Shown here: positions 22,447-33,529 of the stretch, one piece after another
Position numbering within the stretch: position 1 is the first letter of the stretch
Layout of the letters: every line of letters starts with the position of its first letter
Source: Rhodamnia argentea
Taxonomy: Eukaryota > Streptophyta > Magnoliopsida > Myrtales > Myrtaceae
Reading direction: 5' to 3'
DNA length: 64,000 nt
Assembly: GCF_020921035.1 (NCBI RefSeq)
Contig: NC_063155.1
Coordinates: 9,967,001-10,031,000 of the forward strand
Position numbers and translations under genes: made by a program
The notes under the pieces: generated by a model
What the model was told of the DNA's origin: nothing
Databases searched by the model: none
Seen by the model: the letters and a program-made list of their open reading frames with translations, nothing else

Positions 22447-23557
22447 GCAGATGCTCAACTGCGGTTACTCGGGCGTGAAGGTATCTCGTGATGTACCATC
22501 TTGAGGTTATGCAAGGTTTGGTTGTGGAAGATGGCGGCGCAGGCTGCCGCGTCCAGTCGGGTGTGGTGTTCATTCGGACCCGGGCTCTGGCTTTCATCCA
22601 GTCTATCCTGTTTGTCGCTTTTTTTTTAGGGGGTTCCTTTCGCGGTTTCAGTTGTGTTCTGTTTCGAAGTGTTTAGATGAAATCTTGATGTATGGCTTGA
22701 CTGCAACTTTTCTTGTACTGTAAGGTTGATGTGCGTTGGTGATGATGTTCAATCTATAGCTGTTTTGACTTCTGTTTTAGTATGCTATACCTTTGCGTTC
22801 GCTTCACTTCAAGACAGCCCTCCTTCTTTGAACAAAACCCCGTGCCATGCATGGGAAATATATTATTACAAGGAAAGCCTATTATATTTTTCTTGACATG
22901 TTCTAAAACATCCTCGTTTGATATTTTTTAAACCCATTAATGATATTCTCTTCGGACTGGACTTAACATAGTAAATGCCATAATTTTCCCACAACGCTTA
23001 ATTGAGCGTCGTAACTTTTTTCTTGTACAGTCGAATCATGTGTCTTGAACAGAGCATTTAGTTTCTTTTTAATTGCTTGGAGAAAATATGGAAGATCTGT
23101 CATTTCGATATTAATGTTCAAACGGGCATGTGAGCTTTATACAGTTTGAAATTAAACTGCAAATGTGACAGAAAATCTTACAAGACATTTCTGAGTTGGT
23201 GAATAAAAAATATTCAAATGAATATGCAAAGAAACTGACGTGAAAGACGAGTTAGTCGGGTCCCCCAGGTGCAGATTTCAAAGGACAATAATGGTAAGAG
23301 TCTTTTCTCAGAAAGCTCGTGTTGGAAAAATAACAGATATTATCCAGGAACAAAAAAAAAAAAACAAAACTTCGAGTCAACGAAGGGGACAGATAAGTCA
23401 ACCACCACCGGTCGAGCGGTGGGCCCTGCGCTGGTCTTTTCATTATTTTTTTTTATTATCTATTTTCCGACTTTTTCAACACGGCTTGGATTACTTAATT
23501 AGCCCCCAACCACGACCGCTTCCCACTTCCTCCCACCACCACTTGGCCGCGGACGTA
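22447..23557. other. Intergenic region, SEO to SOBIR1
   Basis: The first 300 bp or so is 3' UTR of the SEO gene; the remainder is AT-rich and should hold the SOBIR1 promoter. The SOBIR1 reading frame stays open upstream to about 23240, but that part lacks any resemblance to the family. Confidence 0.6.
23236..23401 (+). promoter_or_regulatory. Candidate defence-type promoter motifs of SOBIR1
   Basis: Two AGTCAA sequences (W-box core TTGACT on the minus strand) lie at 23375-23380 and 23396-23401, and a TGACGT motif at 23236-23241. W boxes bind WRKY factors and are common before immune genes. These short motifs also occur by chance, so this is suggestive only. Confidence 0.35.
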
Positions 23558-25468
23558 ATGGCTCTCGCCGCCGGCAAATCGCACCTCGCCCTCCTCGCCG
23601 TCCTCCACCTCCTCCTCCTCTCCGCCAACGCCGGATTGAATCTCGACCGTTCGGAACTCCGAGCCCTCGCGGACGTCCAAGCTGCCCTGGGCGTCCCCAA
23701 CGTGCAGAACCTGTCTTCAGCGACCCCCGGTCCCTGCAACTTGCGCGGCGTCGTCTGCGAGCGGAGGCTCTCGAGCGACGACGGCTCCTACGTCCTCAGG
23801 ATCGCGCGACTCGTCCTCAAAGCGCGGCGGCTCAAGGGGTCCATCTCTCCGTCAATCGGACGGCTCTCCGAGCTCAAGGAGCTGACTTTGGCCAACAACG
23901 AGCTCGTTGACCGAGTCCCGCCTCAGATCGCCGATTGCAAGAAACTGGAGATCTTGAACCTCAAGAACAATCGGCTCTCGGGCGAAGTTCCGTCTGAACT
24001 TTCGTCGCTTGTTCGGCTTCGTTTGATCGATCTCTCCTCGAATGAATTTGCCGGGGATTTGAGTTTCTTGAAGAATTTCCCCAACCTGGAGATTCTTGCT
24101 CTGTCGGACAATCTATTTGCTGGGAAAATCCCAGCTTCTCTACGTTCATTTCGGAACCTTCGGAGGTTCGATGTTTCCGGGAATGATTTTCTTGAAGGCC
24201 CTGTGCCAGTCCTGAAGGGAGTTGATGTCGAGCTCTCCGACGCTGGTATTCCAAAAAGATACGTTCTTGCTGAGAATTCAAGTCCTACAAGTAGCCGAAG
24301 CAATATTTCTGCTTCTGCAAAAGCACCAGCATCACAATCTCCATCGCCATCAGCAATAGCTCAAAGGCACCACAAGAAGAACGAGAGGAAATCGTACCAG
24401 TTGGCGCTTGGGTTTTTGGCAGGAGCACTTGCTGGGAGCATATCCGGATTCGTCTTCTCTCTGCTGTTCAAGCTGATTGTTGCAGCCATACGAGGCGGAG
24501 GTAAGGAGCCAGGTCCTGTGATCTTTAGCTCACAGATCAAGAAAGCCGAGGATTTGGCTTTCCTCGAGAAAGAAGATGGGTTAGCGGCGCTGGAGATCAT
24601 CGGAAGCGGCGGATGCGGAGAAGTGTACAAGGCTCAGTTACCGGGAAGCGATGGCATGGTTGTTGCCATCAAGAAGATCATTCAATCCCCGCAAGAGGGG
24701 ATAGAGCTGAACGAAGAAGACAGCAAGGCTCTGAACAAGAAGATGCGCCAGATTCAATCCGAGATAAGAACGGTCGGGCAAATTCGACACCGGAACCTGG
24801 TGCCTTTGTTGGCTCACTTCCCCCGTCCAAACTGCCATTACCTCGTTTACGAATTCATGAAGAATGGGAGCTTGCAAGATGTGCTGAATCAGGTGTCACA
24901 GGGAAGCAGAGAATTAGATTGGCCTGCAAGGCACAGGATCGCCGTAGGAGTCGCGTCGGGACTCGAGTACCTTCACATGGACCACAGCAGGCGGATAATC
25001 CATAGAGATCTCAAGCCCGCCAATGTTCTTCTAGATGATGACATGGAAGCCCGAATTGCAGATTTCGGGCTCGCAAAGGCTATCCCCGACGCGAAGACGC
25101 ATATTACGACTTCTAACATAGCCGGGACTGTGGGGTACATTGCGCCCGAGTATCACCAGACGCTCAAGTTCACAGATAAGTGCGATATATATAGCTTCGG
25201 CGTCCTGCTGGGAGTGTTGGTGATGGGAAAGCTGCCATCAGATGAATTCTTCCAGCACACACCGGAAGTCGGTCCGGTCAATTGGCTAAGGAAAGTCATG
25301 ACTTCGGATAATCCGAGCGAGGCCATTGACCCGAAGCTGATTGGCAACGAATTCGAGGAGCAAATGCTGCTGGCTCTGAAGATCGCTTGCTTCTGTACTC
25401 TGGATGATCCGAAGCAAAGGCCGAACAGCAAGGATGTCCGGTGTATGCTGTCTCAGATCAAGAAGTGA
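23558..25468 (+). CDS. SOBIR1: LRR receptor-like kinase SOBIR1 (suppressor of BIR1)
   Basis: Plasma-membrane adaptor kinase that pairs with LRR receptor-like proteins to signal in immunity. Single exon, 636 residues, which is normal for SOBIR1. Signal peptide at about 1-27, then LNLDRSELRAL and the paired-cysteine segment GPCNLRGVVCERR. About five leucine-rich repeats follow (90-235), starting SISPSIGRLSELKELTL and ending FLEGPVPVL. A membrane span at about 279-311 has the GxxxGxxxG series (GFLAGALAGSISG) typical of SOBIR1. The kinase domain begins near 345 with GSGGCGEVYKA, the VAIKK lysine near 371, HRDLKPAN at about 482 and DFGLAKA at about 502, so it should be active. The start is the ATG directly before the signal peptide. 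Orthology is well supported by the short ectodomain and transmembrane motif. Confidence 0.95.
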   Translation: MALAAGKSHLALLAVLHLLLLSANAGLNLDRSELRALADVQAALGVPNVQNLSSATPGPCNLRGVVCERRLSSDDGSYVLRIARLVLKARRLKGSISPSIGRLSELKELTLANNELVDRVPPQIADCKKLEILNLKNNRLSGEVPSELSSLVRLRLIDLSSNEFAGDLSFLKNFPNLEILALSDNLFAGKIPASLRSFRNLRRFDVSGNDFLEGPVPVLKGVDVELSDAGIPKRYVLAENSSPTSSRSNISASAKAPASQSPSPSAIAQRHHKKNERKSYQLALGFLAGALAGSISGFVFSLLFKLIVAAIRGGGKEPGPVIFSSQIKKAEDLAFLEKEDGLAALEIIGSGGCGEVYKAQLPGSDGMVVAIKKIIQSPQEGIELNEEDSKALNKKMRQIQSEIRTVGQIRHRNLVPLLAHFPRPNCHYLVYEFMKNGSLQDVLNQVSQGSRELDWPARHRIAVGVASGLEYLHMDHSRRIIHRDLKPANVLLDDDMEARIADFGLAKAIPDAKTHITTSNIAGTVGYIAPEYHQTLKFTDKCDIYSFGVLLGVLVMGKLPSDEFFQHTPEVGPVNWLRKVMTSDNPSEAIDPKLIGNEFEEQMLLALKIACFCTLDDPKQRPNSKDVRCMLSQIKK

Positions 25469-26120
25469 AGTGTAAGAAATGTAGGCTCGATTATGTCAAA
25501 GAAGCTACTCGTTAGCCATCCTACTCTTGCTTTGTATTTTGCCTGTGAGATCAGTCAGCAATTGTCCGCCATCTCCGTCAAGGATAGCGATGTCGGCGAT
25601 GCAGTGTACTCTAATAGTGCAGCAATTTCACAAGCGCTTGTACTCTTCCATCAGAAAACACCCTCTACTCAGGGTGGGAAACTATTTCTTCCTTGTTAGA
25701 CAGAAATTGCCAACAACTAATTGGTCGAAATCGCGCCGCTGCGATCCCAAAGAGGGGATTTTCCGAAAACGTGTTTGGCCTCTGGGGTGATTGCATACGT
25801 GCCTCCTCTAAAATGATTCGAAATTGCTTCTTGGTCAAGAAGACTCTAATAGCCCAAATGGAATAATAAAGGATCAAGCTTTCCCTCTGTGAAAATATAC
25901 TTTGAAATGAGAAACTGATGTCTATACAGAAACCTGAAGATTCATCGCCAGTCGGCACTCGCCTCTGCTGCATGACATTCATGATTTAGGTCTGTTCAAA
26001 AGGTAGTGGGTCGGCATCATTTGCCCCTCTTTGGTATCAAGCAGTCAAGAAACATGGGAGTACCATTTCAGTGTGTACTGTTCTCTAGGCTGGTGATGTC
26101 ACAGGACTTGAAAAAGAAGA

Positions 26121-26458
26121 GGACACTGCACAATTAGTCCATGAACTTTGACCCAACATGCAATATCGTCCCCGAACTTTTATTTGTTCAATGTAGCACT
26201 TAAACTTTTTATACATGTTCAATTTAATCCCTGAATTGTATGAAAATGTTCGATTTAGATACAACGATGAAGATTCTCATATATATTTCAGAAGCTAAAT
26301 TGAACATGTATAAACAAATCGGGGACTATAGTAAACAAATTAAAATTCACGGACGGCATAACATATTGGTTAAAGTTTAGAAACCATATTGAACAAATTT
26401 AAAGTTCATGAACCATATCGCACATTAGACCGGAGTATATGGACCATTTATGCCATTT
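26121..26458. mobile_element. Miniature inverted-repeat element, family M1, copy B
   Basis: The left arm has TTAGTCCATGAACTTTG and AACATGCAATATCG; the right arm carries the reverse complements of the same motifs (GAACCATATCGCACATTAGA). Same family as 18091-18452 and 46665-47054. Non-coding. Confidence 0.7.
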
Positions 26459-26875
26459 TAGACCTATGAAAATGGGTGACAAACCTATTTTTTAACCCAT
26501 ATATGACGAGGTGAGTTATTAAATGGGATAATTATATTCAATAAATGGGTCATAAATGAGTTAAACGTAATATGGATGTTTAATGGGCTTACAACTTAAC
26601 CTCTCAACCTCGTGCTCACTCATGCTGCCTTCTCACCTCAATCTAGGTATGAGTTTTCCTATATTTGAATCATATGGAAGTGTATTAGGAATATGGGGTT
26701 AGATCGGGTATGGATCGAGTATAGATGGCTAGATTTGCATTACAATAAATAAGTCATAAACTAGTTTTTTTTTAATCAAAAATCATAAACTAGTTAAACT
26801 GGTAGCATTTGGGTCGGACTATTCATGATCCGACCCAAATCCGACACGATTCATCTGTTTGACCTGTCTAAATAC
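26459..26875. repeat. Degenerate AATGGGTC-type repeat
   Basis: Scattered AATGGG, GGGTCATAAATGAG and GACCCAAATCCGACAC motifs resemble the ends of the hAT-type element at 60488-61799. The outer sequences TTAGACCTATGAAA and, inverted, TTAGACAGGTCAAA could be decayed termini. No target-site duplication is evident, so the class is uncertain. Confidence 0.4.
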
Positions 26876-27214
26876 CCTAAAATGAAACCAAGAGCCCGTT
26901 TGGAGGCATGGGCTCATTGATGGCCCAAGAAAAGGGGACGTGTCTGATCCAACATCTTCTTCTTCACCATCTTCTTCTTCTTCTTCTCCTCCATCCTCCG
27001 TCTTCCCCTGGTTTTCCCTCGATGATTCTTTTCCTTTCCTTTTTTCCCCTCTTCAATTCGTTTTCTCTCTCGCGTCAAGCCAACCCTAACGCGATCGCAA
27101 GCAATTTTCGACCCGATTCCTGCTCGACCTAAGCACAAAGCTTTCCATACTCAGCGTACAGAGTTGTCCTCCGTCTCTTCGCAGCCCAGAGCTCGACCTC
27201 CGATTAGTGCTTCC

Positions 27215-30196
27215 ATGTACTTTTGATTGATCAAGATTGAATTTTTCGTTGATAAAGTGTAGGATTCGGCGTAGCCGAGCTCAACGTAGCGGATTTGGAC
27301 TGATTCTCAGGTCGCAGGAGGAAGTAGCCATCGCAGCGATAAGGCATGCACTGAGGGCCCTGCGGAGGCGGCATTTGGTCGAAGAGGGCGCCCATGGCCC
27401 CGCTATCGCTGCTCTCTCGAGTCCCATCCTCTCTCAGGTTCTTCACTTCTTGAATTTGAAAGAACACGCTTTGTATAGGTTGGATTTGATCAGATTCCAA
27501 TGTGAATGCCAGCGTAGTAGTTAACGCAGAGAAGTCAACTGATGTAGTAAGATTGCATCGTTGTGAGTTGAATGACTATTTTGAGGGTTTCCAACCTCGA
27601 AATCAGACTACAGTCTACAGTATGACGTCCATAAAAGTGAAGTTGATCAAAGAGTGTCTTGTTGGCCTGGAGGATGTTCTTCCCTTAGGTATATTGCAAT
27701 GTACTTTGTCGCCCATAAGCAACTCCAGATGCCGAGTTTGCTTCATGGGGGAAGACTTGTATTGTTTTACTGTTATTGTCGTTAATGTAATTATCAGTAC
27801 CTCCAGATCAATGCCACCAGAGTTTGGTCACTACATATTCTTTTAATTTTCTCTGAAAATCAATTGAGTTGGTCTTGTCTCTGTAGAGTTCCGAGTGGAA
27901 GGAGAAGGCTGAGACTTTGGAACTGGAGCTTCAACAATGTTATAAAGCTCAATCGCGACTGTCAGAGCAGCTTGTGGTGGAGGTTGCCGAGTCCAGGGCA
28001 TTGAAATCTTTATTTCAAGAGAAAGAGGCTGGAATAAGTTCTCTGCAACTGGAGTTGACCGACGCAAGGTTCCCTTTATTTAGTGGTTTATCCTTTTATT
28101 CTGATAATAGGTCTGGCAGTGCGTCATGGTTGAATGGGGGTTTGAATTATCAATCCAAATGCTGCAGGAATGAATGCTCACAACTGAAGGCAGATTTGGA
28201 AGAGAAAATAAAAGCCGTAGAATTGCTTATAAGTGAGAACCAGGAGCTCAAGCGGCAACTGGAAATCATGGCTGCAAAAGCTAAGGATGCAGAAGCTGAG
28301 AATAAGATGTTAATAGATCGATGGATGTTACAAAAGATGCAGGATGCTGAACGCCTTAATGAGGTAAAATATGCTTCAAGTGATTGCAATTGACACCTTT
28401 ACTTCTTCTGAAAAATATGATTCGTCTACGCTTAAAGTTTTTGGGATTCACTTTCTCAGAGCTGATGCTTTATTTATTATAAATCATGGTATTTGTACCT
28501 ATTGTGGGTTGATAGGCCTCCGGCTAGTTTCATTCATGCCAGTATATTCCCAGTGTACAGTCATTGCTACTGATGTTACCCTACTATCAAGTACATCTCT
28601 TTTCTTTTTCGGTTCTCTCTTGTGAGGGGAAAAAATTCTTTAGCTACAATAAAGTTGTCTGTATAGAGTAATAGTGAACTAATAATGCCGTTATGCTGTT
28701 CTTGCTCTTTGCTGCATGCATTATAGTCGGCCGGGTATATCATGTTTGGAAAGAATTATTGGTCGTAAAGGAATCAATGGAAGTTTAATAATATTCCTTG
28801 CTAACGAAATCACGTCAAACTTCTGGAAGCAGTATTCAATGAGAATTGGAGGCACCTAATGGAGCGGTGTTGAGTCTTAGAATGCAACAGAAGCTTATTT
28901 GAAGGTTTAGAAACCTCGGCATCTACTGTGTTGTGCCCTTTTATTCAGAGTCCATATTGCCTCATGATGTTGTCCTTTGTTTCTTTAGTTTTTCTTTTTT
29001 TTCTATTCTTGTACATTTCTGATGTTCTAGAATTCTTGTTTTAATAAAATCCTTAACTAGTTTCAAAAAGATGGAATGGTGTTGAACTTTTCCACTCTTA
29101 TCTCTCAGAGTATATGCTTTTCTTCAACTCTCATGAGGTCCTGTGGCTGACTCGACTTCTGGTAACTGTTCAGGCAAATGCACTTTATGAAGATATGGTT
29201 GACCGCCTAAAGGCTAGTGGTTTGGAAAGTTTTGCTAGGCAACAAGTTGATGGTGTGGTGCGCCGAAGTGAAGAGGGTGCTGAATTCTTTGCTGAGTCAA
29301 CTGTTCCTTCTTCATGTAAGCATAGGATTCATGCCCATGAAGGCGGGTGTGCTTCTATCGCATTTGAGTATAATTCTGGCAGGTTGATTAGTGGTGGACA
29401 GGACAGGGCAGTAAAAATGTGGGATACGAGAACCGGATCATTGAGTCGCACACTTTACGGTTGCCTTGGTTCGGTTCTCGATCTCACTCTGACACATGAT
29501 AACAGATCTGTCATTGCAGCAAGCAGCTCAAATAATTTGTATGTGTGGGATGTTAACTCAGGACGTGTTCAGCATACCTTAACCGGCCACACTGATAAAG
29601 TTTGCGCGGTAGATGTAAGCAAGTTCTCCGGCCGTCATGTAGTGAGCGCAGCTTATGATCGTACCATCAAAATTTGGGATTTGCAGAGAGGTTACTGCAG
29701 TAACACAATCATCTTTCCCAGCAACTGCAATGCACTTAGCTTCAGCGTGGATGGGCTTACTATATGTTCTGGTCATGTAGATGGCAACCTTCGTTTGTGG
29801 GATATTCAAACAGGAAAGTTGCTAAGCGAAGTTGCTGCACATGCGCTTGCTATCACATCCATCTGTCTTTCGCGAAATGGAAATGTAGTTTTAACCAGTG
29901 GAAGAGACAATTTGCACAATCTATTTGATATGAGGTCACTCGAAGTTTGCGGGACATTAAGAGCTACTGGTAATAGGGTTGCCTCTAACTGGAGCAGGTC
30001 CTGTATCAGCCCAGACGACAGCTATGTAGCTGCTGGGTCTGCTGATGGAGCTGTTTATATATGGTCTATATCAAAAGCTGACATTGTGAGCACACTGAAG
30101 GAGCATACTGCTCCCGTACTCTGTTGTTCGTGGAGTGGTCTTGGGAAACCATTGTGCTCGGCAGATAAAAATGGAATCATTTGTACATGGACATAG
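27215..30196 (+). CDS. ATG16: Autophagy-related protein 16 (coiled coil plus WD40)
   Basis: Joins ATG12-ATG5 to form the complex that directs ATG8 lipidation on autophagic membranes. Exons 27311-27437, 27887-28068, 28168-28363 and 29174-30196, plus an AT dinucleotide at 27215-27216, give 509 residues, the same as I recall for Arabidopsis ATG16. The N-terminal ATG5-binding helix is residues 1-40 (IRHALRALRRRHLVEEGAH). A coiled coil with ELQQCYKAQSRLSEQL and WMLQKMQDAERLNEAN spans about 45-170. Seven WD repeats fill the single large last exon (GGQDRAVKMWD, YVWDVNSGR, AAYDRTIKIWD, GNLRLWDIQTG). The frame of exon 2 has an in-frame stop upstream at 27228 and no ATG between. The likely start is therefore AT|G split by the 94-bp intron 27217-27310, yielding MSQEEVAIAAIR against MSREEIASQAIR in Arabidopsis. 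Product is certain; the start is inferred. Confidence 0.92.
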
Positions 30197-31442
30197 CGCT
30201 TTTGCTCTCATACATGTAAATATGCCTTGGTGTGTCCACGGAATTCAATCCCAGCTAGGGGAATCTTCTGTTCTACGTCTCAGTCCAAGTGGTGCTTGCT
30301 TGTCCTAAAAATTTGAGTTGCTTCCCTGAGAATATGTAATCCAAGTTATTTATCTTTACTGCACATCTTGATATTGGTTTGCTATGGTGTTAGGCTATCT
30401 CACCTCTGTAGATGGGCATAATGCTGGGGAGAGCTATCCGGTGAAGCATGTGGATAGTTGGACTGATATCTGTAAATAATGGCTTGTTGAGGCTCCTGTG
30501 ATTCTTTGACTTGTAAATGGGATTTCCGTGCTTCTCGATAATTGAAATTTTTTTCGGTTCTTTTTCTGTTATCGGTAAGAAATTCTGTAATGCAGTGATT
30601 TCTGCTCTAATGTGGTCATTATGTGGATGCAGCATGTTTTCCTAATTGTCTAATAGTGTTTGAGCATGTCAAAGTTTGCAAATTGAACTCGTGAAAAAAG
30701 GCTTGCTCGCCTTGGTGAAATCACGGTCGGTCTTGTCAAGACAAACACGGTGACTGTGACTTGGTCTCATCTTCTCTTTTAGCCAACATGGTGTGGTTTT
30801 CTGCTGAAGTTGTCTTGTTGAATCATGGGTGTGCAATATGCATTGTTTTCTTTTTGACCCTTCTCTTGTTTCCCTTTACAATAGTTGAAATCTGCAGATA
30901 GGCTTAACAGTGGAGGATGGGAGCGGAAGTTTGGGCTAATTCAATGATTGGCCTCTATTTTGGAGGTCATTGCCAGGTCCACCCCCGGCGCCGATAGGCT
31001 ACTGATACTCAGTTTTGTGCACAGCCTCATCGAGAGCTCTAATGGAGGTTCAATGGCTTCACCGTGGATATCAATTGAAGGAGGAACAGAGCTCCTTACT
31101 ATTGCCAGGATTAAGGGAGTCAACCGCATGCAATTAACACTTTTGGAACTGTATTTAACGGCTAAATAAGTTGATGATTGACTATCGGAATCAAGTGTTT
31201 GGAATAAGCTCATCCATCATCGATCAATTCACCATGTTCGATTATGGTGAGTACCTGTTCGAGATGCTGTACTTCTCCATAAGTTCCTAATGTAACAAAA
31301 GGCTCAAAATATTGAAGTAAAAGTCGCACCAAATATGACCCTGATCGAAGTCGTTTACGGAGAAAGTTGAGCATTCAAATACAACTAACGGATCAATGGA
31401 ACATCTTAACCCATATTGCGCCATCTCGATTGCAGGAAGAAC
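30197..31442. other. Convergent intergenic region, ATG16 to MsrA
   Basis: About 1.25 kb between stop codons of converging genes. It should contain both 3' UTRs. I see no credible open frame, repeat or RNA gene. Confidence 0.6.
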
Positions 31443-32528
31443 TCAACCGTAGCATCTGATGGGGTCATTGCAGCCCTTCTCGGCGGATTGTTTGTTCCCT
31501 CGACCGCCTCCCTTCTCGAGATACTGCTGGTGGTACTCCTCTGCTCGGTAGAACCTCTTCGCCGGGAGGATCTCAGTCACGATCTTCTTGCCCTTGTACT
31601 CCGACTGCTTGGCTTCCAGGGATTCCCTCGCTAGGCGCGCCTGGGATTCGTTGTAGTAGTATATCCCCGACCGGTACTGCGACCCAACATCACCTCCCTG
31701 ATGCAAGAACTACAAGATGAATCGGACAGGAAGCGAGAACTCTCGCCTAGTGTCTGATTCTTGATTGGAACTTCTTAACTTCCCATCCCAATTAACTGGC
31801 AGATCACGCAAAAACCAACCTAGTAGTTTAGTGGTTACTTTAGCAGGATTCCTTAACTTCTCGCCACAGCTATGCTAAAATTACCATTTTAAACCACCGA
31901 TGTCAGAGTGAAACTAGCTGATTGTCTAACGTATAGGCCAGACGAACATCGGCTATGATTCTGACTCTCTGGTGCGGGCATGACTGTATTCCTGACGGCG
32001 TACTGATATGGTCCGACCCGACCCGAATCCATGGATATGTTCTTGAATCCGCAATTTCTAAGGCTAAGAGATTCTGATTTTGAATGTGAAAAATTTATGG
32101 ACACCCTTCTTTCCATTTTCTTGTGAACACGTCTAGTCCGAAATCTCATCCGACTTCAAGAAAGAGATCGAAAGGAAATAGAAGAGAAGATATATGAGTC
32201 GTCGAAACTAGACCTGGCGATTGAGCGTGGTGGGATCATGACGAGACCAGAAGAGGGCGAGGAGGTCGGCGTAGGGGCAGGCCTCGGGGTCGAACTGGAC
32301 CCGGACCACCTCCGCGTGGCCCGTCGTCCCGGAGCAGACCAGCTTGTAGGTCGGGTCGGGCGCGTGGCCCTGCGAGTACCCGACCTCGGTCTTCACGACG
32401 CCCGCCACCCTCTGGAACGCCAGCTCCACGCCCCAGAAGCATCCCGCCCCGAACTGCGCGAGCTCGTGGCCGGGGTTCTCGGGTCGATCGAGATCGGGAT
32501 CCAGAGCGGGGTTGGCGGAAGAAGCCAT
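31443..32528 (-). CDS. MSRA: Peptide methionine sulfoxide reductase A
   Basis: Reduces the S form of methionine sulfoxide in proteins, using thioredoxin. Exons 32528-32214 and 31697-31443 on the minus strand join in phase 0 after LNRQ, giving 189 residues. The catalytic motif GCFWG has its cysteine at residue 30. Further landmarks: [55 protein letters not shown] and a C-terminal [11 protein letters not shown] with likely resolving cysteines. There is no transit peptide, so the cytosolic form is likely. Exon 1 is strikingly GC-rich compared with its surroundings. A partial copy of this exon lies upstream at 32943-33055. Confidence 0.95.
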
Positions 32529-32942
32529 GGCTGTTGCGCGACCTCCTTCTTTTTCTCTCCAAAGCGACCAGTGTCGATGAAGAACGGATGTACACCAACC
32601 CAGGAGGCGCGAATGAAATTAAGATAGACTGGCGATGACGAACGTGAGGAGCAAAGCGGGTTGGATTCGGTCTTACGTCTCGAGAGGGGGCAGAGAAAAG
32701 TCAAAGCATATAATTTTTTCCTTCGAGAAAAATGTAAAAGGAGTCCATATTTTGCAGGCCTAATCTATTTAAATAGACCAAATCTTATTTAAAAATAAAG
32801 TCTGAAATGATCATAAAATCTCAAAAAAGGCCTGATTCAAGGACATTTTGGTCTTTTTACTTATTTGATTTTTTTGTCTTTTATTATACTTTTTGTTATC
32901 TGTTTTCTCAAAATTAAAAAAAAAAGGAAGAAAGTTCATGTT

Positions 32943-33055
32943 CACGCCCCAGAGAGCATCCCGCCCCGAACTGCGCGAGCTCGTGGCCGGGGTTTTCGGG
33001 TCGATCGAGATCGGGATCCAGAGGTCGGGGTGTCGGAAGAAGCCGTGGCTGCAAC
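32943..33055 (-). pseudogene. Truncated duplicate of MsrA exon 1 (5' end)
   Basis: About 113 bp matches MsrA 32429-32536 at roughly 90% or better by eye, in the same orientation. It covers the start region and the first 30 or so codons ([20 protein letters not shown]). The position of the start codon reads ACG instead of ATG, a small indel shifts the frame just before the catalytic GCFWG, and the match then ends. It cannot make MsrA. High identity suggests a recent event. Confidence 0.88.
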
Positions 33056-33529
33056 GGCTGCTCGCCTATTGTGGCTTCTTTTTTAATCGGGACAAGTGAA
33101 AAAAATGAATAAAAAACAAAATGTGAAATGACAAAAAACCCCATTGAGGCGAGATTTTTGAAATATTAGATAGCCACTTTGGGCCATGATCGAAACATAC
33201 TAGGTCATTAAACTTATTTGAAAGATGAATTCGGTCTTCCATCTTTAAAATAGGAGAAAAAAAAGTCAAAGTCCTTTTTTGGATTTTTCCCTTTTCCTTT
33301 TAAGGGAAAGGGAAATTGCAGGCCAGTGAATGGGATCACTGATTCGGGTCAGATGCTCACTAGAAGTCTAGATGAGTATTTGATGTTTTTTCTTTTTTTT
33401 AAAGTATGGAAATTTCCTAAGACCCAAAAAGGAAAATTAAAAAAATATGGCAAAATGGAAATTTGTGATTATTATACGTGAGATTCGCGTTAAACTTTCG
33501 GATAGATAAATTTCGGTAGTATCGTTGAG

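Larger units (their letters stand above)
25469..27214. other. Intergenic region and 5' leader of ATG16
   Basis: 3' UTR of SOBIR1, an M1 inverted-repeat element (26121-26458), a degenerate repeat (26459-26875) and then the ATG16 promoter and leader, pyrimidine-rich from about 26940. A small open frame at 26908-27132 has low-complexity sequence and is not credible. Confidence 0.6.

Noticed and set aside
23240-23557. N-terminal extension of the SOBIR1 frame
   Set aside because: No family similarity, A-rich low-complexity codons, and it would bury the signal peptide; the frame begins without an ATG.
27502-27846. 114-codon open frame between ATG16 exons 2 and 3
   Set aside because: Lies in an intron, starts at a non-ATG codon, and the exon phases on either side agree without it.
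32238-32627. 129-codon plus-strand frame over MsrA
   Set aside because: Antisense of the GC-rich MsrA exon 1.
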